A stretch of DNA of 7,953 bases from an uncultured Dokdonia sp. GTDB lineage: Bacteria > Bacteroidota > Bacteroidia > Flavobacteriales > Flavobacteriaceae. Position numbers and translations under genes: made by a program. Location: positions 1 through 7,953 of the forward strand of contig CAKZKZ010000115.1 of NCBI GenBank assembly GCA_937124495.1, written 5' to 3'. Shown here one piece after another: positions 1-6,320 of the stretch. How positions within the stretch are numbered: the first letter of the stretch is position 1; each line of letters opens with the position of its first letter. Under the pieces are notes generated by a model that saw only the letters and a list, made by a program, of their open reading frames with translations, did not search any database and was not told the origin of the DNA.

Positions 1-1816
1 CAAACTCAACACCCATACATACCGCATCTATTTGATGAATCTCTGCTAGAAATGCATAATGACGTATCCATCTGTAGTAATAGTCAAAGAAGGCATCCCA
101 ATCTTCTTCGGTTTCATATTCAAGTGCACCTGGCCAACTATTGCCAAAAAATACTTGCGGCTTTAAAAGAGATTGCATCCCAAGTTGTTTTGCCTCATAG
201 GCAGAATGTATAACACCTTGATCGTTTTCTGATCCGGCTCTACTTCCTATAGAAAGATAGGTAGGTGTACTTCCCATACGGATATAACTATATGGGACAA
301 TCGCCATCGCATTACTCCCCATATCATGCTGCTTTACGATGGCCTCGGTTGCTTTTTTGGAGAGATATCCATTATAGATACTGTATCCTTCATGTGCAAA
401 GTTGAATCCTTTTAAATAGGATATAGTAGGTTTTATACGTTTCTTTTTAGGGTGCTTTAAAGCTTCTTTTGCAAGGTAATTTTTCCATTTTGGTTCTAAT
501 GAACTTATCTCTTTTTCAGAAGGAATCCAGTTACTAAATCGTTGTAAGAATACATCTTTACCCCAATGATCTAATAAAAATGCAACGAAGGAAGCTGCCA
601 TACATTCTGTCAATAAAGGAGATTCTTTTTCGAGCAACTCATTGTCAAAAAGTTCTTTTGCACTAAGGGTGTTGCCAGACTCAAAAAGTCGTGCGGACCA
701 ATATGGATAGCCTTCTCGTTGCCATTGATCTGTAAAATACACCGCAAGTCCTTTTGAAAATGCCTTAGATTTAGAACTGCCTACTGCATGATGCAAAATG
801 AGCGCATTTTCTTTTTCTATATAATTGTCTTGATATTGCTCATTAATAATGGTGTGTACCGCAGTAGTATTAATGTCAATATGTGCTTGTTGGGTATTGC
901 CTAGCATTAGACCTTTGTCTTCTGCAGTATTATAAATATGGTAGGCTATTTTAGGAATCACGCGTGTACTTCCCGTAAAATCAATGATGTTCTGATAGGT
1001 GTTTTCCAAATCAGAAACTAAGAGTGCTGTATGTTCTTGAGATACTTCTTTTTGATGCGTGGTGATTGTGTAATGCGCTGATTTTGCAATAATCTTATTT
1101 CCTTCAGCGTAATCAAAATGTGTTTTAGTGTCCAGCTTCCATTGATCATTAAAATTTCCTAAGATCACTCTATTCGTATCGCGATAGAATTCATAATCCA
1201 TTGTTTGCCAGAAAAACGAAGCGCCAGATTGATATACTCTACGTTCAAAGAATTCAAAGAGTGTATTTGCATCGTTTCCAGTAAAAAAGCTAAAAGGAAG
1301 CGTATTGTTCTCTGGATTAGGGAAAAAAGAAACAGACAACACATCAGATGCTCTATTGTATGTTTTTGATGATAACCCAATTCCTTGATGTGTAACCTCA
1401 ATAGGCATTGATGCTGTGAATCTTTTTAATAATGCATGTTCTTGGGGTGTTCCTATTAAAAATAGGATATGATCCTGAATATCTGCTTCTGTAACTTCTG
1501 AAACAGATGTATAATGTATAGTGGCATTTCTACGTCTCCCATTTTGAGGAAGTTGGTTGATGGTGTCTAATAATGTTTTGTACTTTTTACGAAGCGTAGG
1601 GTTTGTAGCCCCAAAAACGACGAGAATCTCTCTTTTATCAAAAAAACTGCGACGTAATTGGCGTCGGGTAGGGAGTGAGACTACTTCTGTTTGCGCTTGT
1701 GTAATTTTTATATCTTGATGCGCTGCAGTATCCTTTGTAGTTGTTGTAAATGAAGAAGCAACAAAAATACATAGTACAATAACTGATAGTATAATGCCTA
1801 TAATTGTACGTTTCAT
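1..1816 (-). CDS. Exported GH113-like TIM-barrel protein with a degenerate peptidase-like middle region (partial, C-terminus outside window)
   Basis: The ATG at 1816-1814 opens a frame that stays open for 605 codons to the window edge. Residues 1-25 form a signal peptide or N-terminal anchor (basic MKR, hydrophobic stretch, no lipobox). Residues about 60-190 look like an alpha/beta region. Around 342-361 the order HHAVG ... KGLAVYF resembles the HExxH ... EGxAxY layout of gluzincin metallopeptidases, but the zinc and catalytic residues are missing. From about residue 465 the protein resembles GH113 beta-mannanase-type TIM barrels: KGFNFAHEGYS (469-479) at strand 1, AIVPYSYIR (505-513) at strand 2, LLKPQVFF (550-557) at strand 3, and VCMGVEF (599-605), whose E604 fits the family's acid/base glutamate. 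The nucleophile would lie beyond the window. The likely role is a cell-surface or periplasmic glycan hydrolase or binder; the substrate is unknown. The domain call comes from motif recall, not from a search. Confidence 0.72.
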   Translation of the reverse strand, partial: MKRTIIGIILSVIVLCIFVASSFTTTTKDTAAHQDIKITQAQTEVVSLPTRRQLRRSFFDKREILVVFGATNPTLRKKYKTLLDTINQLPQNGRRRNATIHYTSVSEVTEADIQDHILFLIGTPQEHALLKRFTASMPIEVTHQGIGLSSKTYNRASDVLSVSFFPNPENNTLPFSFFTGNDANTLFEFFERRVYQSGASFFWQTMDYEFYRDTNRVILGNFNDQWKLDTKTHFDYAEGNKIIAKSAHYTITTHQKEVSQEHTALLVSDLENTYQNIIDFTGSTRVIPKIAYHIYNTAEDKGLMLGNTQQAHIDINTTAVHTIINEQYQDNYIEKENALILHHAVGSSKSKAFSKGLAVYFTDQWQREGYPYWSARLFESGNTLSAKELFDNELLEKESPLLTECMAASFVAFLLDHWGKDVFLQRFSNWIPSEKEISSLEPKWKNYLAKEALKHPKKKRIKPTISYLKGFNFAHEGYSIYNGYLSKKATEAIVKQHDMGSNAMAIVPYSYIRMGSTPTYLSIGSRAGSENDQGVIHSAYEAKQLGMQSLLKPQVFFGNSWPGALEYETEEDWDAFFDYYYRWIRHYAFLAEIHQIDAVCMGVEF

Positions 1817-1839
1817 GAAAGGATATTGTTAGTATTTTT

Positions 1840-1867
1840 TAAAAGTACAGTAAAAAGCAATATGCAA
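1840..1867 (-). promoter_or_regulatory. Possible Bacteroidetes-type promoter of the GH113-like gene
   Basis: Reading the minus strand, TTG at 1867-1865 is followed after 17 bases by TACTTTTA at 1847-1840. This fits the Bacteroidetes pattern TTG-N17 to 23-TAnnTTTG with one mismatch in the last base. It would start transcription roughly 15-20 bases before the ATG at 1816. The call rests on the consensus only; AT-rich DNA makes chance matches likely. Confidence 0.35.
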
Positions 1868-1990
1868 TCTCTAAATATTTATTAAAGTTCGCGTAAAGAA
1901 TAGATTGTAAGGACTTGAAAAAATAGGCCACTAGTATTCTAATTTTAATAGTACCTTGGCGAGGTATTAAACATAATCCGCCTTCTTGAA

Positions 1991-2767
1991 TTGATCATTC
2001 GTAAATACATAATTTTAGGATTTTTTTTATGCAATAGCATGCTTTATAGTCAGCGTTTAAACGTTGATGGAGGTATGTTACTCAAAGCTGAAATCACGTT
2101 GGGTAATCAAAACCAATGGCTTAAGATTGGGGTATTTGGTTTTGGTGTTGTTAATTATGGTGATGCATCTATAGAGAGTGGTGTGTCCTTTGCTTCGTAT
2201 CAATTTCTGAAAAGACACACTAAAAAAAGATCAGGAATCGCTTATTCGTATGAAGTTTTTGCGTTGGCTGGCATAGGGAAAAATACCAATCTTTTAGGGT
2301 CGGCAGTTTCAGAAATGAATACCGCTATTATTTTTGATCCTCGTAAAAAGGGAGGATTTAATGGTTTGGGATTTGGTTTTGGAAAAGATTATTTGCCTAA
2401 AGATTTAAAGAGTTATGGTATCCGAAGAGGACAATTTATTATGCGTTTTAGTAATTCAGACCACAGTGTACATGCGGTGTTCTCAAATGATTTTAAATTC
2501 GGGACTATTTTTAATGGAGAACGTACCGATTATGCCACCACGGGATCACTCACAGTTGCTGTCACTCATATACAAAATGACTATAGAATATATCAAGCAG
2601 GACTAGGATTAGCCTTGTTTACGCCACAACCAGATTATTCAAGATCTCCTAGGAACCCCATAAACTCAGATGATGGTCGGAAAAATGTCTGGTTTATGTT
2701 ACCGCCTTTTAAAGACTTGTTTTATACAAATCTTTATGCATTTGGAACCTATCAAGATGAACACTAG
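1991..2767 (+). CDS. Exported beta-rich protein, truncated by an in-frame TAG (possible polymorphic toxin type 23 family)
   Basis: The frame begins at TTG (1991). The first in-frame ATG is codon 17 (2039), inside the signal peptide, so TTG is the only start that gives a complete one: MIIRKY, a hydrophobic core, then a likely cut near LYS-Q (residues 20-21). The mature part alternates polar and hydrophobic residues with many G, F and Y (for example GLGFGFG at 125-131 and FSNDFKFGTIF at 164-174), suggesting a beta-sheet or barrel fold. The segment 213-243, rich in D, R, P and N and including PDYSRSP and NSDDGRKNVW, is compact and conserved-looking. From memory it resembles flavobacterial proteins annotated as polymorphic toxin type 23 domain; this is not verified, and toxin activity should not be assumed. 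The TAG at 2765-2767 ends a 258-residue product, but the same frame continues as clear protein to 2944. An imperfect -7 element (TACCTTGG, 1952-1959) lies upstream with no good -33. Gene call is firm, family weak. Confidence 0.62.
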   Translation: MIIRKYIILGFFLCNSMLYSQRLNVDGGMLLKAEITLGNQNQWLKIGVFGFGVVNYGDASIESGVSFASYQFLKRHTKKRSGIAYSYEVFALAGIGKNTNLLGSAVSEMNTAIIFDPRKKGGFNGLGFGFGKDYLPKDLKSYGIRRGQFIMRFSNSDHSVHAVFSNDFKFGTIFNGERTDYATTGSLTVAVTHIQNDYRIYQAGLGLALFTPQPDYSRSPRNPINSDDGRKNVWFMLPPFKDLFYTNLYAFGTYQDEH

Positions 2768-2944
2768 GAATTTCATACTAAACTAGGTGTCAATAGCCAA
2801 TGGATTGGAGCTTATGTTCAAAATACATTGCACGATGGTTTTGGTTTAAACCCCAGATTTCCTTGGGAAATAGAAGAGAAAGATACACTGTTTTTTGAAA
2901 TAGCAGGAAGCACCATATATAGACTAGGAGGGACGTATGATTAA
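2768..2944 (+). pseudogene. In-frame 3' continuation of the preceding gene after the TAG
   Basis: Directly after TAG 2765-2767 the same frame stays open for 58 codons to TAA at 2942-2944. The predicted residues look like real protein: they include KLGVNSQWIGAYVQNTL, DGFGLNPRFPWEI and LFFEIAGSTIYRLGG, in the same beta-rich, G/F-rich style as the upstream part. The end overlaps the ATG of the LRR lipoprotein gene (2937) by eight bases, a typical operon junction. The ancestral gene was therefore most likely 1991-2944 (about 317 residues). The cause may be a one-base nonsense mutation, a sequencing error, or stop-codon readthrough. No start codon with good context lies between the TAG and this tail, so separate translation is unlikely. 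Confidence 0.7.
2926..2931 (+). promoter_or_regulatory. Strong Shine-Dalgarno sequence for the LRR lipoprotein gene
   Basis: AGGAGG lies five bases before the ATG at 2937. Most Bacteroidetes genes lack such a site, so it stands out and supports this start. It also encodes Leu-Gly-Gly of the upstream reading frame, so it could be partly coincidental. Confidence 0.5.
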
Positions 2945-3869
2945 AAATAGTTTCATCGCAGGGATCATATTCGTACTACTTTCTAGTTGTAGTACATACA
3001 CTACTTTTTATGGGGAGACGGTTAGAACGTTGGATGTAGATACAAAGACGCGGCGCTTAGATGTGAGCTATCAAGATTTGAAAGAATTTCCTGTTTCTTT
3101 TGAAAAATTAGAGACATTGCGTATGCTGAATCTATCTGGAAATACACAGCTAGATATTCCTGAGATTCTAGCATCGCTACCACATCCTGAAAAATTAGAA
3201 ATACTCGTATTAGATAGTCTACAACTTAAAAAAATACCTGAGGTATTAAGTGACTATAAAAACTTAAAACAATTATCCTTAGCCTATAATCCTACGCTTG
3301 CTATAGAGGAAACAATCACAGTTATTGAAGAACTCCCCTTAGAGTTTCTGAATTTAAAAGGAAATCAACTCACACAATTGCCAGAAGCAATTACGCATTT
3401 GAAAACGCTGAAAGATCTCAACCTCTCTTACAATAAAGTACATGATGAGAATAGTTATACGTATTTAGGGGCTTTGCCTAATTTGTACTCTTTATGGTTA
3501 GATCATAATTACTTAGCAAAATTACCTAAGACCATAGGAGCTATAGACCAAATTACCTATTTTTATATAGATAATAATGCATTGACATTCCTGCCGCAAG
3601 AAATGGAAAACATGACAGGGTTACGAGTGTTACATGCTGGATACAATAAATTTACAGAGCTTCCTGAACGATTTATAAAAATGCCAAGTCTTATTATGGT
3701 ACATATTAATAATAATCAAATAACATCTTTTCCTAGGAAATATGAGGTAGAAAAGTATGCGATGTTGGCTCTTTTATTAGATCATAATCCGCTTCCAGAA
3801 GAGGAGCGTCTTTGGGCAGAAAAGACTTTTAAGAAATTCTTTTTATTGTCTTTCGAACAGACATTTTAA
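2937..3869 (+). CDS. Leucine-rich-repeat lipoprotein
   Basis: The protein has 310 residues. Residues 1-17 are a lipoprotein signal peptide ending in the lipobox LSSC, with C18 as the lipidated residue. The following S-T-Y-T has no acidic run, so there is no obvious Bacteroidetes surface-export signal and the protein may face the periplasm (inference). Residues about 37-285 hold roughly ten leucine-rich repeats of about 23 residues, of the LxxLxLxxNxLxxLPxxI type: LRMLNLSGN (61-69), LKQLSLAYN (110-118), LEFLNLKGNQLTQLP (135-149), LKDLNLSYN (158-166), LYSLWLDHN (183-191). Such repeats form a curved protein-binding surface; no enzymatic domain is present and the partner is unknown. The gene follows the TAG-interrupted exported protein, overlapping its extended frame by eight bases, so the two were probably co-transcribed and may act together. 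Confidence 0.88.
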   Translation: MIKNSFIAGIIFVLLSSCSTYTTFYGETVRTLDVDTKTRRLDVSYQDLKEFPVSFEKLETLRMLNLSGNTQLDIPEILASLPHPEKLEILVLDSLQLKKIPEVLSDYKNLKQLSLAYNPTLAIEETITVIEELPLEFLNLKGNQLTQLPEAITHLKTLKDLNLSYNKVHDENSYTYLGALPNLYSLWLDHNYLAKLPKTIGAIDQITYFYIDNNALTFLPQEMENMTGLRVLHAGYNKFTELPERFIKMPSLIMVHINNNQITSFPRKYEVEKYAMLALLLDHNPLPEEERLWAEKTFKKFFLLSFEQTF

Positions 3870-3915
3870 AAAGGAATATATAAGAGTTGTATTATTTTTT
3901 TTGATCGGAAAACTG

Positions 3916-3923
3916 TACTTTAG
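3916..3923 (+). promoter_or_regulatory. Possible -7 element of the ECF sigma operon
   Basis: TACTTTAG matches the Bacteroidetes -7 consensus TAnnTTTG with one mismatch and sits 17 bases before the ATG at 3941, giving a short leader. The nearest TTG triplets upstream (3887 and 3901) are at poor spacings (26 and 12 bases), so the -33 part is unclear. An autoregulated ECF promoter would look different and cannot be judged here. Confidence 0.35.
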
Positions 3924-3940
3924 CCAGCTATAAAAGGTAT

Positions 3941-4474
3941 ATGCAACCAGATCAACTAATAGCGAGATTTCAACAAAAGGACGAGAGTGCTTTTGCAGAA
4001 CTCTATGCACGTTATAGTGAGAATATTTTGGGAGTCATATACAGTGTGTTACATGATCAAGAATTATCTGAAGAGGTATTACAAGATGTATTTGTAAAAG
4101 CATGGAATAGTGCCAGTTCTTATAGTTCTCAGAAAGGACGATTTTTTACATGGTTACTCAATATAGCTCGTAATGCAGCGATTGATAAAACACGTTCTAA
4201 GGCATTTAAGAATAGTAAGCAAAACCAAGATGCTGCTTTTTTCGTAGATACCCTTGAAGATAAAAATGATTTCTCTTTAAAAGTAGATGCCATCGGTATA
4301 AAAAAGTATATAGAAGTACTAGAACCTATTTGTAAAAAGGTGATACATCTACTCTTTTTTAAAGGGTATACACAAAAAGAAACTGCTGAGGAATTAGACA
4401 TTCCATTGGGAACTGTAAAAACACGAAATAGGATTTGCATCAATAAATTAAGAGACGTATTAGGAGTAACGTGA
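3941..4474 (+). CDS. ECF-type RNA polymerase sigma factor (sigma-70 family)
   Basis: The product has 177 residues, the usual ECF size, with only regions 2 and 4. Region 2 covers about residues 10-85: AFAELYARYSENIL (17-30), then ELSEEVLQDVFVKAWN (41-56), the region 2.2 helix that contacts the polymerase beta-prime subunit, then FFTWLLNIARNAAIDKTRS (68-86) in regions 2.3-2.4, which melts and reads the -10 element. Region 4 covers about 120-172, with the helix-turn-helix GYTQKETAEELDIPLGTVKT (142-161) followed by RICINKLR, which binds the -35 element. Its TGA overlaps the GTG of the anti-sigma gene by four bases (GTGA), so the two are translationally coupled. The partner type suggests a SigK/RskA-like system that responds to an envelope signal; the regulon is unknown. 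Confidence 0.93.
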   Translation: MQPDQLIARFQQKDESAFAELYARYSENILGVIYSVLHDQELSEEVLQDVFVKAWNSASSYSSQKGRFFTWLLNIARNAAIDKTRSKAFKNSKQNQDAAFFVDTLEDKNDFSLKVDAIGIKKYIEVLEPICKKVIHLLFFKGYTQKETAEELDIPLGTVKTRNRICINKLRDVLGVT

Positions 4475-5289
4475 TAGATATTCAAACATATATCGATTCG
4501 GGAGTTTTAGAACTCTATGTGTACGGAACACTTTCCGAAGCAGAAAGCGTTGAGGTTTCTCGTTTGGTCGCATTACATCCTGAACTTAAAGCTGAGGTAG
4601 AAAAAATAGAAGTTGCCTTGCAACAATTGACCAGTGCAGCGGCTCCATATACACCATCTAATTTTGAAGGGATACAAGCTAAGATTCAATCAAAAGATGA
4701 GGATGGGGTTATTCCGCTTTCGCGAAAGCCATTAAAACAAATAAGTAAGCGTACCATATTTTTCTCTTCCTTAGGTTGGGTAGCAGCTATACTGTTACTG
4801 GTAGCTATGGGATATCAATTTGCTGAAAAACAAAAGTTAGAAGAAAAAATCACCAAAATAGAGCGCGAACAAGTTCTTCAAGAAGGCAAAATACTCATGG
4901 CCGAAGAAGATTTGCAAGAAGTAACAGGTTTACTCAATGTATTGCGTGATAAAGATGTCATTTCAGTGCCACTAGGAGCGCAGGCAATTGCTCCAGAAGC
5001 ATATGCATCTATCTATTGGGATAAAGAAACTGAGAAAGCCTATGTGGATGTACGTGGGTTGCCAACACCTCCTAAAGGAAAAGTATATCAGTTATGGTCA
5101 TTGACCTTAGATCCTCTTACGCCAACGAGTATGGCTGTATTGGATCAATATGATACAGAAGGGGCACAACTTTTTGAAATAGAAAATCCAAATGCCTCTG
5201 AAGCTTTTGGAATCACCTTAGAACCAGAAGGTGGTAGTGCTTCTCCTACCTTGGAACAACTTTATGTATTAGGTGTTGTAGAACCTTGA
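4471..5289 (+). CDS. Membrane anti-sigma factor with RskA-type C-terminal domain
   Basis: The product has 272 residues and starts at GTG 4471, overlapping the sigma gene's stop, which fixes the start. Residues 1-70 are a cytoplasmic sigma-binding region: the helix SGVLELYVYGTLSEAESVEV (10-29) matches the common 'LELYVLG.L...E' motif of RskA-family proteins. No HxxxCxxC is present, so it is not a zinc-containing (ZAS) anti-sigma. A transmembrane helix spans about 97-116 after a basic stretch (KPLKQISKR), which places the N-terminus inside the cell. Residues 117-160 are charged and heptad-like, probably a short coiled coil. Residues 165-272 form the periplasmic RskA domain: AYASIYWDKETEKAYVDVRG, GLPTPPKGKVYQLWSL and FGITLEPEGGSASPT are hallmark segments. 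It would hold the sigma factor at the membrane until released, typically by proteolysis (known for the family). Confidence 0.9.
   Translation: MIDIQTYIDSGVLELYVYGTLSEAESVEVSRLVALHPELKAEVEKIEVALQQLTSAAAPYTPSNFEGIQAKIQSKDEDGVIPLSRKPLKQISKRTIFFSSLGWVAAILLLVAMGYQFAEKQKLEEKITKIEREQVLQEGKILMAEEDLQEVTGLLNVLRDKDVISVPLGAQAIAPEAYASIYWDKETEKAYVDVRGLPTPPKGKVYQLWSLTLDPLTPTSMAVLDQYDTEGAQLFEIENPNASEAFGITLEPEGGSASPTLEQLYVLGVVEP
4716..4729. repeat. 14-bp perfect palindrome GCTTTCGCGAAAGC
   Basis: A perfect inverted repeat with no spacer, built around TCGCGA, lies inside the anti-sigma gene just before the basic stretch and membrane segment. It is far richer in GC than its surroundings. From memory, the same core recurs in some flavobacterial genomes, so it may belong to a dispersed genomic palindrome family. 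Only one copy was noticed in this window. Confidence 0.5.
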
Positions 5290-5313
5290 TAGTAATTGTT
5301 AGGTTGAAGTTCA

Positions 5314-5321
5314 TACTTTTG
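5314..5321 (+). promoter_or_regulatory. -7 promoter element TACTTTTG of the zinc-finger-like gene
   Basis: TACTTTTG is an exact match to the Bacteroidetes -7 consensus TAnnTTTG. It ends five bases before the ATG at 5327, so transcription would begin at or next to the start codon. TTG at 5296-5298 is a possible -33 element, 15 bases away (slightly short). This suggests the gene is transcribed separately from the sigma/anti-sigma operon, only 37 bases upstream. Confidence 0.5.
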
Positions 5322-5326
5322 CATTA

Positions 5327-6196
5327 ATGAACTTTATTAAGAAAATACAACACGCATATTCTTCACATAAAGTAAAGAGAAGGGTTTTTAAGAAAATTAA
5401 TAAATCATCTCATACATCTTCAACAAAGACTAAAAAGCAAGAATCTTTAGGTGATTATAAAAGTGTGTTAGATAATGACATAAAAATCTACTTAAAAAAG
5501 TATACATCTAATATCTCTGGAATTGATAAAGGGTGGTATAAGTATTTCTATCAAATGATAGAAGAATTATTAAAGAACGGATTAACTAACGAAGATGTTA
5601 TAGGTGTAAAGGAGAAGTATGCAGAATTTAGATGTCATATAGAAGCAACGAATAATGAAAAGCAGTTAGTTTTTGATAATATTATAGGTACTTATACCAA
5701 TGTCATTAATTCCAGATGTCAGTTTTGTGATCATTCAGGGATTAAACAATCAATTGAAGGTTGGAATTTTATTTTATGTTTAAAGCATTATATTGAATAT
5801 GAGTATGATGTGTCTGTTGATGAATCTATTTATGAATATAAAGAGTTCTTTAAACCTAAAATAGATATTCAAAATTATAAGAATGTTTCGAATTCTTTAC
5901 ATAGTCAACTTGAAAAACAATATGTATCAACATATATTTCAATACTTATGCAATTTTTAAAAAGAGAAGAATCAATTCCTGCGGAAAGAATTAGGAATAT
6001 ACTTATGGATTACTTTTCTACTTTAAATATGATTTGGGTTCGAGACGATCTCTTGTCAATTAATGATAAGAAATATAAGATAGAAGTCAATTTTCTTGAC
6101 GAGGATGGTCATAGAGTTATGTCTGGAGTTAATAAGGGTTTTCAAAACAAAGAAGAAATTATATCAAATCTCATAGATCAGTCCTTGAACGAATAA
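5327..6196 (+). CDS. Unknown protein with a C-X2-C-X16-C-X2-H zinc-finger-like motif
   Basis: I do not recognise the family. The product has 289 residues, with no signal peptide and no membrane segment, so it is probably cytoplasmic. Residues 1-40 are very basic and low-complexity (many K, S and T), which could bind nucleic acid or be disordered. Residues 45-125 and 180-235 look mostly helical. In the middle, C131-x-x-C134 and C151-x-x-H154 form a plausible zinc-binding finger. The C-terminus (about 236-289) reads as a small strand-rich piece, WVRDDLLSINDKKYKIEVNF. The DNA is strikingly AT-rich: lines 5461-5520, 5761-5820 and 5881-5940 hold about 23-25% GC, against 42% in 5041-5100 of the anti-sigma gene, which fits horizontal acquisition. 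The start at 5327 is the only early in-frame ATG. Its promoter element ends five bases upstream. It has no functional link to its neighbours that I can see. Confidence 0.8.
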   Translation: MNFIKKIQHAYSSHKVKRRVFKKINKSSHTSSTKTKKQESLGDYKSVLDNDIKIYLKKYTSNISGIDKGWYKYFYQMIEELLKNGLTNEDVIGVKEKYAEFRCHIEATNNEKQLVFDNIIGTYTNVINSRCQFCDHSGIKQSIEGWNFILCLKHYIEYEYDVSVDESIYEYKEFFKPKIDIQNYKNVSNSLHSQLEKQYVSTYISILMQFLKREESIPAERIRNILMDYFSTLNMIWVRDDLLSINDKKYKIEVNFLDEDGHRVMSGVNKGFQNKEEIISNLIDQSLNE

Positions 6197-6231
6197 TATT
6201 ATTATTTGCCCATAAAAATCTTATATAGAAA

Positions 6232-6266
6232 ACGCCCTATTCAAGTAACCAACAAGAATAGGACGT
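6232..6266 (-). terminator. Rho-independent-like terminator after the TPR lipoprotein gene
   Basis: Arms at 6232-6242 and 6256-6266 pair over 11 bases around a 13-base loop. On the plus strand one position is a C/A mismatch (6235/6263); read on the minus strand it becomes a G-U wobble, giving a fully paired stem followed by TTTTC. This direction fits termination of the gene ending at 6321. Confidence 0.55.
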
Positions 6267-6320
6267 CCAACTAAACAAAATCAAAAAAAAATCTAGTAAT
6301 ATGGTTTTTCTTTTTTAAGG

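Noticed and set aside
342..800. Active metallopeptidase in the GH113-like protein
   Set aside because: The HExxH and EGxAxY glutamates and the second zinc histidine are absent, so only a degenerate fold can be suggested.
1165..1401. Minus-strand open frame of 78 codons
   Set aside because: It lies out of frame inside the GH113-like gene on the same strand, and its translation shows no domain or sensible start context.
1817..1990. Small RNA or riboswitch in the divergent intergenic region
   Set aside because: No strong stem-loop or known aptamer pattern was seen; only weak promoter-like elements are supportable.
2415..2606. Plus-strand open frame of 63 codons
   Set aside because: It is an out-of-frame shadow inside the exported beta-rich gene, which has far better protein character.
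3870..3940. Terminator after the LRR lipoprotein gene
   Set aside because: There is a T-run at 3894-3902 but no inverted repeat in front of it.
4129..4485. Minus-strand open frame of 118 codons
   Set aside because: It is antisense to the ECF sigma factor gene, whose domains are unmistakable; the antisense translation has no recognisable features.
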